In this document: positions 52,372-62,522 of the stretch, piece by piece
Numbering within the stretch: the stretch's first letter is position 1
Layout: each line of letters opens with the position of its first letter
Source: Leptospira sp. GIMC2001
Lineage (GTDB): Bacteria > Spirochaetota > Leptospiria > Leptospirales > Leptospiraceae
Length of the DNA stretch: 64,000 bases
Direction of reading: 5' to 3'
NCBI RefSeq assembly: GCF_028462125.1
Contig: NZ_CP115468.1
Span: 1,951,097-2,015,096 of the forward strand
Notes under the pieces: generated by a model
What the model saw: only the letters and a program-made list of their open reading frames with translations
The model's database searches: none
What the model was told of the DNA's origin: nothing
Position numbers and translations under genes: made by a program

Positions 52372-54291
52372 ATGGGTTCATTAATTTTATTTAATCTCTT
52401 ATTTAAAGTAATTTTTATATCTCTAACTGGATACCTTCTGATCTATTCGTTAGCTTATAATTATTTTTATAATGATGTACGGGATGGTAAGATAAATAAT
52501 TCTATATTAGTTTTTGTTTCAATTCCTTTTCTTGGTGTAGTTATGCAATATCTTGCTTGGCTACAATTATTTTCTATTTGGATTTTTCTAGCTTGTTGGT
52601 TTTTGATTTTTTTATTAAATCGGAAACGGTTTAGCTCAATTATACATTATTTATTTAATTTTAAAAAATTAAATACTATAAATTGGAATTTTCATAATAT
52701 AACGAAAATTATATGCTTTTCAGTATTTTTTATTGTAATTATACTTCATCTAGTTCGAATTTTAGAACCATCAATAAATATTGATATTTTCTTTTATCAT
52801 TTACCAATAGCAAAAAAAATAGCTATGGAAGGTGGATTTAATCTACCCCTTCATGTGCATCCATATTATGCAAATCAACCAGCTTTTGCGGATTTCCTTT
52901 TCGCAATGGGTTTTTTATTGGAAACAGATTATCGGATTTCGCATGCTATCAACTATTTCATATTTATAAGTTTCTTGGTAATGATAATTAATTTAGTTCC
53001 AAAGAAGCGATATTATTATATATGCTTGATCCCAATTTTTTTAATTTTTTCTGATAATTTATTTTTATCAGGTGCTCTAACTGGAATGGTAGATACCACC
53101 CGAGCTTGCTTAGGTGTTGGAGGTCTTATTGTTCTTATTTATAATATTAAGCCAAAGTCTTTATTGTTATTCTTGATATCTGGCGTTTGTCTTGGTGGAG
53201 ATGTGGCAAGTAAATACTTAGGTATGATTCCTATGTTATTTGGTTTTATTATTTTATTGTTCCTTTATTATGAAAATCCCAAAAGAAATGGAAAAGGAAT
53301 TCTTTATTTTCTATTTGGTTTTTCAATTGTAATAGGCCCCTGGTATATTAAGAATTTGATACTGTTTTTAAATCCAATATATCCATACATATTTGGACAT
53401 CCAGGTTTATCCGATCAATGGATGGCAGACCTAATGATAGAACAGACCAAATCATTTGATATCAGCCATAGGTTTTTTAGAAGAGAATTCCTAGAGTTAA
53501 ACTCTTGGATAGATTTGTTTTCTGCGATTAATCAAATGTTCTTGTCTTCATTTGGAATATTTTTGAGTTCGATCACAGTATTTTCGATTATTATTGTGAA
53601 AAATAGAATATTTCGAATTTTAATTTTATTGAGTTTTATTCATTTTATAATTTGGTATTTTATGATTTTCAATAGTTCTCGATTTGGAATCAGTGCTTAT
53701 TTACTTTTTCTTTCTTCAATGACATTTGCATTCTCTGCCTTAGCTGCTGATATTACAAAATCTTTAAAAAATTCTATAATAATTTTAATTATATGTCTAT
53801 TATGTTTTTATGGGATGAGCGATAATCTGATTCAAAAGTTTAAAAATAGTCTTGCATTTGAATTTTTTCGGGGGGATGTAACGGAAGAAGTTTTTATGTC
53901 TAAAAGTTTTCCAGAGTATCGCATTATGAAATATATGGCGGATTCTGAAATAAATAAAATTTGGATTCCTCTAGGTGTAGAAAATGAAATTTATATGCCG
54001 CATTTATTTGAATTGAAAACTCCGATTTCTTATATTGTCCCTTATTCATCGCCTAAGAATAAAGAACAGGTTTGTGAATTGAACAAATCTGAGGATAAGT
54101 TGTATTTTGTACTTAAGAATAATGTGAGTTCGATTCAAAAAGAAAGATTGGATGAAGTAGCGGGATCTGGATATTCTGATTTTATACTTGGTATTGCGAA
54201 GGAACTTGAAAAAAATTCAAATTTGCTCGTAGATGAAGAATCATCGAAATTATATTCAATTACGAAAGTTTTACCTTTTTGTAAATTGTAA
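52372..54291 (+). CDS. GT-C-type integral membrane glycosyltransferase candidate
   Basis: A 639-residue protein with about twelve hydrophobic segments. EPSINIDIFFYHLPIAKK around residue 136 is reminiscent of the DxD/YHLP region of ArnT/PMT-like GT-C enzymes, which use polyprenyl-phosphate sugar donors in the periplasm. The C-terminal 130 residues are soluble. It could use the product of the 44852 transferase. A second Wzy-like polymerase is the alternative, but the YHLP motif favours GT-C. Confidence 0.55.
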   Translation: MGSLILFNLLFKVIFISLTGYLLIYSLAYNYFYNDVRDGKINNSILVFVSIPFLGVVMQYLAWLQLFSIWIFLACWFLIFLLNRKRFSSIIHYLFNFKKLNTINWNFHNITKIICFSVFFIVIILHLVRILEPSINIDIFFYHLPIAKKIAMEGGFNLPLHVHPYYANQPAFADFLFAMGFLLETDYRISHAINYFIFISFLVMIINLVPKKRYYYICLIPIFLIFSDNLFLSGALTGMVDTTRACLGVGGLIVLIYNIKPKSLLLFLISGVCLGGDVASKYLGMIPMLFGFIILLFLYYENPKRNGKGILYFLFGFSIVIGPWYIKNLILFLNPIYPYIFGHPGLSDQWMADLMIEQTKSFDISHRFFRREFLELNSWIDLFSAINQMFLSSFGIFLSSITVFSIIIVKNRIFRILILLSFIHFIIWYFMIFNSSRFGISAYLLFLSSMTFAFSALAADITKSLKNSIIILIICLLCFYGMSDNLIQKFKNSLAFEFFRGDVTEEVFMSKSFPEYRIMKYMADSEINKIWIPLGVENEIYMPHLFELKTPISYIVPYSSPKNKEQVCELNKSEDKLYFVLKNNVSSIQKERLDEVAGSGYSDFILGIAKELEKNSNLLVDEESSKLYSITKVLPFCKL

Positions 54292-54300
54292 ATTCGTAAT

Positions 54301-55143
54301 ATGAAAATTTCAATAATTACTCCAACATTTAATGAAGAAAAACATATTGAGAAATGTATTAATAGCATCGCAGTTCAAACATTCAAAGATTATGAACATT
54401 TAATTATCGATAACAAATCTACTGATAATACTGCAAATATTGTTAAAAGTTATCAAAAACGAAATAATCGAATTAAATTTATTTCTAAAGCAGATAAAGG
54501 TATTTATGATGCTATGAATTATGGTTTAAAACTAGCTAAAGGAGATTGGGTTTATTTTTTAGGTGCAGACGATCGCTTATTAAGCAAAAGTATATTTTCA
54601 AAAATATTTTTATCAGATCTCATAAACAATTTTGACTTTCTCTATGGTGATGTTCAGTGGGGTGATTCAGGAAGGTTCTATGATGGTAAATTTACTGAAT
54701 CTAAATTATTTCAAAGGAATATCTGTCATCAAGCTATTTTCGTAAAAAGAAATATTTTATTAAAATTAGGTTCTTTTGATACTTCATACAAGGTTTTGGC
54801 AGATTGGATTGTAAATTTTAAATGCTTTGCTGATGATAAAATTCGCAAAAATTATATCGGAATGCCAATAGCTTACTATTCGTTGAACGGTCTTTCTTCT
54901 AATTCAGATGATGAACAGTTTTTGGCAGATAGAAATGAAATTTTTAAAAAGTATTTATCAACAGAATTAATTGAACTCTTAGATAAGAATAAAGATTTAG
55001 AAAACAAATTGGAAGAAATGAGAACTTCTGCTTCATTTCGAATAGGAAGTTATTTATTAAATCCTTATAAAATATTAACTTTTTTATATTTTTTCGGCTA
55101 TAAGAAACACACAAAAAAATATAAACTGGAATCCAAAAATTAA
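54301..55143 (+). CDS. Glycosyltransferase family 2
   Basis: A 280-residue GT2 with ISIITPTFNEEKHIEKCINS at the start, HLIIDNKSTDNTANIV, and the DxD-like ADDRLLSKSIFSK preceded by DWVYFLGADD. ICHQAIFVKRNILLKLG is a typical acceptor-side sequence. The C terminus has a short hydrophobic piece. It is spaced by nine bases from the membrane protein. Confidence 0.9.
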   Translation: MKISIITPTFNEEKHIEKCINSIAVQTFKDYEHLIIDNKSTDNTANIVKSYQKRNNRIKFISKADKGIYDAMNYGLKLAKGDWVYFLGADDRLLSKSIFSKIFLSDLINNFDFLYGDVQWGDSGRFYDGKFTESKLFQRNICHQAIFVKRNILLKLGSFDTSYKVLADWIVNFKCFADDKIRKNYIGMPIAYYSLNGLSSNSDDEQFLADRNEIFKKYLSTELIELLDKNKDLENKLEEMRTSASFRIGSYLLNPYKILTFLYFFGYKKHTKKYKLESKN

Positions 55144-55144
55144 A

Positions 55145-56005
55145 ATGAAAAATATTTATGATATTAGCAATTTAGATCGCGTTAAAGAAATCGAAAATGA
55201 TCGGAATCTAGAGTATTCAAGTAAAATTATCGGATTATCCATTGTAATTCTTAATTTGGATAAACCGAATTTTATTATTCCTTTATTAGAATGTTTGGAT
55301 AGACAGAATGCTATATTTAATGATAAACATATTTCTTTTGAAGTAATTATAGGTGACACTGGTTCTTCTAATACACAAGTATTGGAGTACTATGATAAAT
55401 TAAAGGAAAATTTTATCGTAGTTAGGAATCTTAAATATCATTTTTCTAAAAACAATAACTATCTTGCTTATAATTATGCAAAGTATGATACTATACTATT
55501 TTTAAATAATGATACTTTATTGGAAAAATCAGATTCCTTATTCAATATATATAATTCTCTGAACATTGATAAAAAATTAGGAATAGCAGGTCCAGTATTA
55601 TTATTTGAAAATAAGCGAATACAACATGCTGGAATTGATTTTTACTATGATGAGAGAATGGATGGATTTTTTCCTTATCATAAAAATGGAAATGAAAAGA
55701 TAGAATCTATAAAACATTATAAAGAATTAACTCCGTTTGCTGCAGTAACTGGAGCATTTCTTATGATCAAATGGTCTTTATTTGAAAAAGTGCAGGGATT
55801 TGATGAGTTTTACAATAAAGAAGGACAAGACATTGATCTTTGTATGAAAATAAAAAGGTTAGGTTATAAAATTATATTAACAAATTTTGGAACAATTTAT
55901 CATTTTGAGAATGGTACTCGTGTGAAGGGTGAAGAAGATTCCAGTGATCGGAAGAGATTGGTAAGAAAGTGGAATAATTTCATTAAGTACGGTTTAACCA
56001 TATGA
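55145..56005 (+). CDS. Glycosyltransferase family 2
   Basis: A 286-residue protein one base after the previous stop. GLSIVILNLDKPNFIIPLL, VIIGDTGSSNTQVLEYYD and TILFLNNDTLLEKSDSLFN (DxD) show a GT2 fold like rhamnosyl and galactosyl transferases. AAVTGAFLMIKWSLFEKVQG and GQDIDLCMKIKRLGYK complete it. It overlaps the next gene by ATGA. Confidence 0.9.
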   Translation: MKNIYDISNLDRVKEIENDRNLEYSSKIIGLSIVILNLDKPNFIIPLLECLDRQNAIFNDKHISFEVIIGDTGSSNTQVLEYYDKLKENFIVVRNLKYHFSKNNNYLAYNYAKYDTILFLNNDTLLEKSDSLFNIYNSLNIDKKLGIAGPVLLFENKRIQHAGIDFYYDERMDGFFPYHKNGNEKIESIKHYKELTPFAAVTGAFLMIKWSLFEKVQGFDEFYNKEGQDIDLCMKIKRLGYKIILTNFGTIYHFENGTRVKGEEDSSDRKRLVRKWNNFIKYGLTI

Positions 56006-57168
56006 AGATTCTAGTATTTGCAGTTCGTTTGGCTGCTCAAGGATTTGGAGTAGATTTAGTAATTAAACAGCTAGCTGCTGTATGGGAAAGTATCGGATAT
56101 GATGTTACCGTCGGCTGTGTCATATCGGATATACATTCTGAAAAAATTAATATGGTTATCGAAGAAGAAAAATCTGTTTTAGAATTAATAGAGCGAATTC
56201 AACCTAATTTTATTTATATTCATACTTATCCTTTTTGGGAATATATCCCAGCGATTAAGAAGAGGTTCGAGAACATTACCGTGATTATGCATGATCATGG
56301 AGATCCGACTCCTGAGCTATTTAGCAATAAACAAATAAAAGAATTTATAAAGAAGCAATATTTAATTCGAAGAGAGAGTGCTAAATATGCTGATCGAATC
56401 ATAACAATATCTGAATTTATAAAAGCAGATGTAGGGTATAAAGATTCTATAAATATACATCATGGTGTTGAAAATGTTCCTGACCTTGGTTTTAAAAAAT
56501 CAGTGTCGGCTGATAAGTTAAAAATTGGAATGCTTGGTCGCGTCGGTGAGAGTGAGAATGAATACAAAGGTATTAAATACTTTATTGAGATCGCGAAATC
56601 ATTGGATTCTAATAAATTTGAATTTCATTTTTGTGGTCATGGTAAGCTATCAGATGCTAAAACTCTAATCGATTCCGGTATTCAAGTAAGGGTAAATCTC
56701 AGTGAAGAAGAGAAAATAAATTATTTGAGAGGTCTAGATATTTTTATTTCAACTTCATTATGGGAAGGTTTTAACCTACCTTTGCTTGAAGCTCAAGCCT
56801 TAGGAACTTTAAGTATAGTGTTCGATACAGGAGCTCATCCTGAAGTCAGTATTTTTAATTTTTCTAATGTTTTTGAAATTGTACATTTTATTGAAGAAGT
56901 TGAAAAAAATCGCGAATTACTCTTGATCTACTCTAATAATTGTTATACCTTCGTAAGGTCTAATTTTTCTTGGTTAAAAGCTGCATTGCAAATTTTAGCC
57001 TTAAATAATAATCAAAAGAATATATGGTCAGAATCTATAAATAACTTAGGTAAGCAAAGGAAATTGGATGTGCCATATATTAAACTTTTAGTAAAATTTA
57101 TTCGCGATCGAGGAATTATTCATTTTATAGTTTATGGGTTTAAAAAAGTCTTCAGAATTAAGAATTAG
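56002..57168 (+). CDS. Glycosyltransferase family 4
   Basis: A 388-residue GT-B protein. Its N terminus MKILVFAVRLAAQGFGVDLV is glycine-poor, but the C-terminal half has IGMLGRVGESENEYKGIKYF, STSLWEGFNLPLLEAQALGT (E-x7-E) and SIVFDTGAHPEV. It overlaps the previous gene by ATGA. Donor unknown; the chain-extending role is inferred. Confidence 0.88.
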   Translation: MKILVFAVRLAAQGFGVDLVIKQLAAVWESIGYDVTVGCVISDIHSEKINMVIEEEKSVLELIERIQPNFIYIHTYPFWEYIPAIKKRFENITVIMHDHGDPTPELFSNKQIKEFIKKQYLIRRESAKYADRIITISEFIKADVGYKDSINIHHGVENVPDLGFKKSVSADKLKIGMLGRVGESENEYKGIKYFIEIAKSLDSNKFEFHFCGHGKLSDAKTLIDSGIQVRVNLSEEEKINYLRGLDIFISTSLWEGFNLPLLEAQALGTLSIVFDTGAHPEVSIFNFSNVFEIVHFIEEVEKNRELLLIYSNNCYTFVRSNFSWLKAALQILALNNNQKNIWSESINNLGKQRKLDVPYIKLLVKFIRDRGIIHFIVYGFKKVFRIKN

Positions 57169-57171
57169 CAA

Positions 57172-58128
57172 TTGAAAAAAAAAGTTAAAGATCTTGCTAA
57201 TATTTCTATTTTGCTTTCAACTTACAACGGTGAGCGATACTTAGAAAAGCAATTGGAGAGCCTTAGGTTGCAGACAATTCCTTTTCAGCTTTTCATTCGA
57301 GATGATGGATCATCTGATTCAACGATCAAAATAATTGAGCAATGGAAAAGCAAATTACCAATACATTTAGAAAAAGGAAAAAACATAGGTTCCTGTCAGA
57401 GTTTTAATGAGTTATTAACAAAGAACAATTTTCAGAATTCTTATATGGCATTTTGTGATCAAGATGATGAATGGCTTCCAGATAAGTTAGAAGTTGCTTT
57501 AAATTCTATTCAGAAAACAGAAGCGGAGATTGGTAGTGAAGTTCCGGTTCTCTATCATTCCAATCTTTCTTTAATTGATTCAAATAGTAAAACTATTCAA
57601 GGAAATTTTTGGAGCCGAATGGCTTTGCAGCCTAATTTGAGTCACAATTTGGCTGGTTTATTGAACCAACCGATTGTAACAGGTTGTACGTTAATGATCA
57701 ATCCATCTTTATATTCTAAAATAGGTTCAATACCACCCAGTGCAAAAATGCACGACTGGTGGATTTCTCTTATCGCTTGCACTTACGGAGTCATCATTTC
57801 TGATTATAAATCTACAATCAATTATCGTTTGCATAGTTCAAACGTAGTAGGAGCAGCAGGTTTTACTTGGCAAAGATTAATATTCAAAATATCAAATATA
57901 AGAGATTACATTAAAGAATGGAAAAAAGAAAATCTAGATCGAATAGAACAGGCAAAAGCGTTTTTATCTGTATTTGGAAATGAATTGAGTTTAGATTCGA
58001 AGGAAATTTTAGAAAATTTTATTAAAATAACTAATTTAAATTATTTCCAAAGAAAAAAGACTCAATTTCGATATGGTTTTTTTCAGCATGGTTTGAGAAG
58101 AAAAATTACGTCCTTTTTATTGTTTTGA
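57172..58128 (+). CDS. Glycosyltransferase family 2 (rhamnosyltransferase-like)
   Basis: A 318-residue GT2 from TTG. ISILLSTYNGERYLEKQLES, FIRDDGSSDSTIKIIEQW and MAFCDQDDEWLPDKLEVAL are characteristic of the RfbF-like rhamnosyl or galactosyl transferases; VTGCTLMINPSLY follows. An A9 run sits at its very start (57175-57183). Its stop overlaps the stop region of the minus-strand gene by 12 bases. Confidence 0.88.
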   Translation: MKKKVKDLANISILLSTYNGERYLEKQLESLRLQTIPFQLFIRDDGSSDSTIKIIEQWKSKLPIHLEKGKNIGSCQSFNELLTKNNFQNSYMAFCDQDDEWLPDKLEVALNSIQKTEAEIGSEVPVLYHSNLSLIDSNSKTIQGNFWSRMALQPNLSHNLAGLLNQPIVTGCTLMINPSLYSKIGSIPPSAKMHDWWISLIACTYGVIISDYKSTINYRLHSSNVVGAAGFTWQRLIFKISNIRDYIKEWKKENLDRIEQAKAFLSVFGNELSLDSKEILENFIKITNLNYFQRKKTQFRYGFFQHGLRRKITSFLLF

Positions 58129-59034
58129 TTTTATACCATGCCACATTCCTTTGAGAAAAAATTTTAAATTTTCTAATTTATTTCTTTCAAAAAAGAAAAC
58201 TCGGAAATTATCAAATACAAAATTTCCAAAGTCGATAGTAAACCATATCGGAAAGACTAAGGAATATATTTTCCATGTCCAAATTCTGTTTCTAATCATA
58301 AAATACCTTCGAAATGGGGAATGATTACTTGGATAGATTGCAAACTTTTGAATTTGTATAGATTTAGATTCACCTAATTTATGTTTCAATTTGGCATCTC
58401 GTAGAACGCAAATTTTATAACCGAAACTTTGAATCCTTAGGCAAAATTCTATATCAATATAATCAATAAAAAAATCCTCCCTCAAGTATCCACACTCCTT
58501 GAATATGTGACTGGGTATCAAGCTACCAGAGCTAATTACAGTCAGCACATCATCATATTGAGCAAAAGTAGGTTCATTTATGAAATTCCTTCTTTTGTAA
58601 AAAATTCTTTCTTTAACCCAATATTTTTGTATTTTACCAGAATCCTCGTGAAGGATATTGGGACTGACGATTCCTACTTTTTTGTTTGTTTGTAAAACCT
58701 GAAGCATTAACTCGATTGATCCTGTTTGAAGTTGAGAATCGTCATCGAGAAATAGAAAATAATCAAATTTATTTTCTAATCCGTATTGTATACCAAGGTT
58801 TTGTGCACTTCCCAATCCTAAATTATCTTCTGATCTTTGGAATATAATTTCAATCTTTTTGAATTTATTTTTAAATTTAGATTTTTTGAAGGAATTTTCT
58901 AATTCTATTTGAACATTTAATTTAGATCCGTTATCAATAATTATTAAACTATCGATTTGATCAACAAGTGAGATAAGACCCTCCAATAACTCTGGAATAT
59001 CGGGATTGAAAGCAACTATTATACCTAATACCAT
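58117..59034 (-). CDS. Glycosyltransferase family 2 (minus strand)
   Basis: A 305-residue protein from the ATG at 59034; a second ATG at 59046 adds four residues but lacks a ribosome site. VLGIIVAFNPDIPELLEGLI, DYFLFLDDDSQLQTGSIELM (DDD) and FFIDYIDIEFCLRIQSFGYK are GT2 rhamnosyltransferase-type motifs. It overlaps the stop of the upstream minus gene and the end of the + strand gene at 57172. Its C terminus has a hydrophobic stretch. Confidence 0.88.
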   Translation of the reverse strand: MVLGIIVAFNPDIPELLEGLISLVDQIDSLIIIDNGSKLNVQIELENSFKKSKFKNKFKKIEIIFQRSEDNLGLGSAQNLGIQYGLENKFDYFLFLDDDSQLQTGSIELMLQVLQTNKKVGIVSPNILHEDSGKIQKYWVKERIFYKRRNFINEPTFAQYDDVLTVISSGSLIPSHIFKECGYLREDFFIDYIDIEFCLRIQSFGYKICVLRDAKLKHKLGESKSIQIQKFAIYPSNHSPFRRYFMIRNRIWTWKIYSLVFPIWFTIDFGNFVFDNFRVFFFERNKLENLKFFLKGMWHGIKSKQ

Positions 59035-59813
59035 TTCCAGCCCCATTTACTGAAAAATTGGATCATACTTCTAAAGAACAAATAAAAATGTCTTATTGAT
59101 TTATGCGCACCTCTATTCCATAAATGAATAATTTCTACCTCTGGATAATAATAAATTAATTTATTTAGTTTTAATATTTTTAAACATAGATCGTAATCTT
59201 CAAAATAAAGAAAATATCTCTCATCAAATTTTCCTACTTTGATAAAATCCTTCGATCGAACTAGCATAAAACATCCACTGGCTATCTGTACATTTGAGGC
59301 TTCATTATAATTAAAATTAACCATTTCATATTCAATTAAGGATTTCTTGATTAGTTTAATTTTTTGTAGTAGTTTAAATCTTCTAGCGAGAAGTGCTAAC
59401 ACTGTAGGATAACCTTTCATTAGCTTTTGAATAGTGCTGTCTTCATTTAAAATTTTAGGAACTATGATTCCGATAGATTCATTTTTTGTAATTGTATCAA
59501 TTAACTTTTCTAAAGATTTATTGATTAAAAAAACGTCTGGATTTAGAATAAGAAAATATTCAGATTCATCACCTTGATCGAATCCAAAATTATTTCCACC
59601 TCCATAGCCATTATTAATATTTCCTCTGAAGAAGTAACTTACTGTCTTTGAATTGTAATGGCTAACGGTTTTTTCTAAAAAATTGGAAGGGGAATGATCA
59701 ACAACAATGAGTTCTGAATCAATATTTTGATCTAAAAAATAATCAATAGTTTTTTGGATAACTTTTGGATCATTATTGTAACAAACGATACAAGTTTTAA
59801 GAAGTCTTTTCAA
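59025..59813 (-). CDS. Glycosyltransferase family 2 (minus strand)
   Basis: A 262-residue GT2 from TTG at 59813. TCIVCYNNDPKVIQKTIDYF, LIVVDHSPSNFLEKTV, and EYFLILNPDVFLINKSLEKL (NPDV in place of DxD) mark the family, with RYFLYFEDYDLCLKILKLNK later. It overlaps the next minus gene by about ten bases, so both form a small divergent operon starting beside rfbC. No strong ribosome site is seen. Confidence 0.87.
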   Translation of the reverse strand: MKRLLKTCIVCYNNDPKVIQKTIDYFLDQNIDSELIVVDHSPSNFLEKTVSHYNSKTVSYFFRGNINNGYGGGNNFGFDQGDESEYFLILNPDVFLINKSLEKLIDTITKNESIGIIVPKILNEDSTIQKLMKGYPTVLALLARRFKLLQKIKLIKKSLIEYEMVNFNYNEASNVQIASGCFMLVRSKDFIKVGKFDERYFLYFEDYDLCLKILKLNKLIYYYPEVEIIHLWNRGAHKSIRHFYLFFRSMIQFFSKWGWKWY

Positions 59814-59866
59814 AGATAGAAATTTTTCCTTTTCAATCCAATATCTTTTTCAAATTCTGGTAAGCT

Positions 59867-60415
59867 ATGATCATAAAAAGATATTTCATCGAGGGTCTAG
59901 CCTTGATCACTCCAAAAAGATTTGGGGACGACAGAGGTTTTTTTCTAGAGTCATATAAGCAGTCATTTTTTCAAGAGAATAATTTACCTATACATTTTGT
60001 CCAAGATAATCATTCAAGATCCAAGAAGGGCGTTCTACGAGGATTGCATTATCAATCACCACCGTTTGATCAGGGTAAGTTAGTCAGGGTATCTAAGGGA
60101 TCAGTATTGGATGTGGCAGTTGATATTCGCAGAGAATCACCTACATATGGAAAATGGATTGCTGAGGAATTGAATGATAAAAACTGTTCTATGCTTTGGG
60201 TTCCAACTGGGTTTGCACATGGATTTCTAACTCTTGAAGATGATACTGATTTTCTTTATAAGGTTACAAATGATTACTCAAAAGAACATGAAGGTGGAAT
60301 TATGTTCAATGATTCAGATTTAGGCATAGAATGGGGAATGGAATCATTGGACTTAATAGTTTCTGATAAAGATAAAATATTAACTTCATGGAAAGATTTT
60401 AAAAGTCCATTTTGA
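59867..60415 (+). CDS. rfbC: dTDP-4-dehydrorhamnose 3,5-epimerase
   Basis: A 182-residue RmlC cupin. LITPKRFGDDRGFFLESYKQ, KKGVLRGLHYQSPPFDQGKL and VLDVAVDIRRESPTYGKWIA are diagnostic, as is MLWVPTGFAHGFLTLEDDTD. It epimerises C3 and C5 of dTDP-4-keto-6-deoxyglucose. The gene is divergent from the minus-strand transferases and followed by a 157-base gap before rfbB. Where rfbD is often found next to rfbC in related loci, none is present here. Confidence 0.96.
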   Translation: MIIKRYFIEGLALITPKRFGDDRGFFLESYKQSFFQENNLPIHFVQDNHSRSKKGVLRGLHYQSPPFDQGKLVRVSKGSVLDVAVDIRRESPTYGKWIAEELNDKNCSMLWVPTGFAHGFLTLEDDTDFLYKVTNDYSKEHEGGIMFNDSDLGIEWGMESLDLIVSDKDKILTSWKDFKSPF

Positions 60416-60462
60416 AATTTTCAATTTATATATTTAAAATGATTCCGATTCTTTAAAAAGTT

Positions 60463-60468
60463 TATAAT
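60463..60468 (+). promoter_or_regulatory. -10 box candidate before rfbB
   Basis: TATAAT in the 157-base rfbC-rfbB gap, about 105 bases before the rfbB ATG. No clear -35. The gap may be where rfbD was lost, and a secondary promoter there would keep rfbB and rfbA expressed. Chance occurrence is possible in this AT-rich DNA. Confidence 0.25.
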
Positions 60469-60572
60469 TTACAATACATCAATCTAAATGATATCTACAA
60501 TCGCATATAAAACAAACGAAAGAATTAATTCGAAAAATGAAAAGATTAGCTAAATTTCCAGGAATGAAATAA

Positions 60573-61628
60573 ATGAATTCAACTACAAGAAAGATTCTAA
60601 TAACAGGCGGAGCTGGATTTATTGGATCCAATTTTGTTCACTATATTTTAGAAAGCTACGAGGATGTAAAACTTTTCGTAATTGATAAACTGACCTATGC
60701 TGGCAATCTCAAGAATTTGGATCGATGGAAGGACGATTCAAGATTGGATTTTCTGAGAGTTGATATCGCTGACAAGAATGCTGTAAATACAAGTTGTGAA
60801 AATTTAGATTTTAACGAAGTCGCTCATTTTGCCGCTGAGAGTCATGTTGACCGCTCCATAACGGGTCCGGAAGAATTTGTTCGTACAAATGTAATGGGAA
60901 CATTTTATATGTTGGAACTTGCAAGAAAGAAGTATGAGCAAGGAAGTCTTACAAGATTTTTGCATGTCTCAACGGATGAAGTATTCGGATCTCTAGGAGA
61001 AGACGGAGCATTTTCAGAAACTACTTCGTATGCACCTAATTCTCCTTATTCGGCATCAAAAGCTGGCTCAGATCATTTGGTTCGATCCTATTTTCATACT
61101 TATGGTATGCCTGTTGTCACAACCAATTGTTCCAATAATTATGGTCCATTTCATTTTCCTGAAAAGTTAATACCGTTAATGATTCTAAATTGTCTTCAAG
61201 GAAAAGCACTTCCTGTGTATGGAAAAGGCGATAATATTCGTGATTGGTTGTATGTAAAAGATCATTGTTCGGCTATTGATCTCGCTATGTTGAAAGGTGT
61301 ATCTGGAGAAACATACAATATTGGAACTAGAAATGAAATGAACAATTTACAAATAGTTGAATTGATCTGTACATTAATGGATAAGTATCATCCAGCTGGT
61401 GCTCCACATAAAAAATTGATACAATTTGTAAAAGATAGACCTGGACATGATTTTCGATACGCCATAGATCCATCCAAAATCGAAAACCAACTTGGATGGA
61501 AACCTAAATACTCTTTTGAAACTGCAATTCAAGAAACTGTGGAATGGTATATAAAAAACGGAGATTGGTGGAAAGAAATTCTTTCTGGAGAATACAAAAG
61601 CTACTATGAAATGCAATATAAGAACTAA
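60573..61628 (+). CDS. rfbB: dTDP-glucose 4,6-dehydratase
   Basis: A 351-residue RmlB. ILITGGAGFIGSNFVHYILE, FAAESHVDRSITGPEEFVRT, HVSTDEVFGSLGEDGAFSET and SPYSASKAGSDHLVRSYFHT hold the NAD loop, active-site Asp-Glu and Tyr-x3-Lys. It converts dTDP-glucose to dTDP-4-keto-6-deoxyglucose, the shared precursor of rhamnose and of the FdtA/FdtB amino sugar. A GGAA-type ribosome site precedes the ATG. Confidence 0.97.
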   Translation: MNSTTRKILITGGAGFIGSNFVHYILESYEDVKLFVIDKLTYAGNLKNLDRWKDDSRLDFLRVDIADKNAVNTSCENLDFNEVAHFAAESHVDRSITGPEEFVRTNVMGTFYMLELARKKYEQGSLTRFLHVSTDEVFGSLGEDGAFSETTSYAPNSPYSASKAGSDHLVRSYFHTYGMPVVTTNCSNNYGPFHFPEKLIPLMILNCLQGKALPVYGKGDNIRDWLYVKDHCSAIDLAMLKGVSGETYNIGTRNEMNNLQIVELICTLMDKYHPAGAPHKKLIQFVKDRPGHDFRYAIDPSKIENQLGWKPKYSFETAIQETVEWYIKNGDWWKEILSGEYKSYYEMQYKN

Positions 61629-61637
61629 GGATAAGAT

Positions 61638-62522
61638 ATGATTCGCAAAGGTATAATTTTAGCAGGTGGTTCTGGAACACGATTGTATCCAGTTACTAAA
61701 GTTGTGTGTAAACAACTTCTTCCTATCTATGACAAACCAATGATCTATTATCCTCTATCTACATTAATGGAATCTGGAATTCGAGATATTCTAATTATTT
61801 CTACGCCTGAATCCACACCCTTGTTTAAAGAAATGTTAGGTGATGGAAGTAGCTGGGGTATTAACCTGAGCTATGAGATACAGCCATCACCTGACGGTTT
61901 AGCTCAAGCATTCTTAATTGGAGAAAAATTTTTGAATGGTGGAGAAGCCTGTGCTTTAATTCTTGGTGATAACATTTTTTTTGGTCAAGGAATGGAAGAG
62001 CTTTTACAGACGAGTGTATCGAAAGAAGAGGGCGCATCTGTTTTTGCTTATCATGTTACAGATCCTGAAAGATACGGTGTAGTTGAATTTGATAATAATT
62101 CGATTGCTGTATCAATTGAAGAGAAACCGAAAATTCCAAAATCCAATTATGCAGTTACAGGTCTCTATTTCTATGATAAGAATGTTGTTGATTATGCCAA
62201 ATCAGTGAAACCTTCTCATAGGGGTGAATTAGAAATTACAGATTTAAATAAAATTTATTTAGAAAAAGGTAATTTACAGGTTCAAGTTATGGGTAGAGGT
62301 TATGCTTGGTTAGATACGGGTACACATGAATCTTTGCTTGAAGCGTCAAGTTTTGTGGAAACCGTAGAAAGAAGACAAGGACTCAAAATAGCGTGCCCGG
62401 AAGAGATTGCTTTTAGGAAAAAATACATTTCTTCAGAAGAATTAGAAAAGTTGGCTGAGCCTTTAAAGAAAAATGGTTATGGACAATATTTGTATCGAAT
62501 ATTAAGGGAAACGATTTTTTGA
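61638..62522 (+). CDS. rfbA: Glucose-1-phosphate thymidylyltransferase
   Basis: A 294-residue Rml[41 protein letters not shown], and [19 protein letters not shown] are classical, with [20 protein letters not shown] near the C terminus. It makes dTDP-glucose from glucose 1-phosphate and dTTP, feeding rfbB. AAGGATA precedes the ATG by about six bases. Normal length. Confidence 0.97.
   Translation: MIRKGIILAGGSGTRLYPVTKVVCKQLLPIYDKPMIYYPLSTLMESGIRDILIISTPESTPLFKEMLGDGSSWGINLSYEIQPSPDGLAQAFLIGEKFLNGGEACALILGDNIFFGQGMEELLQTSVSKEEGASVFAYHVTDPERYGVVEFDNNSIAVSIEEKPKIPKSNYAVTGLYFYDKNVVDYAKSVKPSHRGELEITDLNKIYLEKGNLQVQVMGRGYAWLDTGTHESLLEASSFVETVERRQGLKIACPEEIAFRKKYISSEELEKLAEPLKKNGYGQYLYRILRETIF

Noticed and set aside
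52372..54291. Calling the 639-residue membrane protein a Wzx flippase
   Set aside because: It has a large soluble C terminus and a YHLP-type loop more like GT-C enzymes; no MATE-like repeats are seen.
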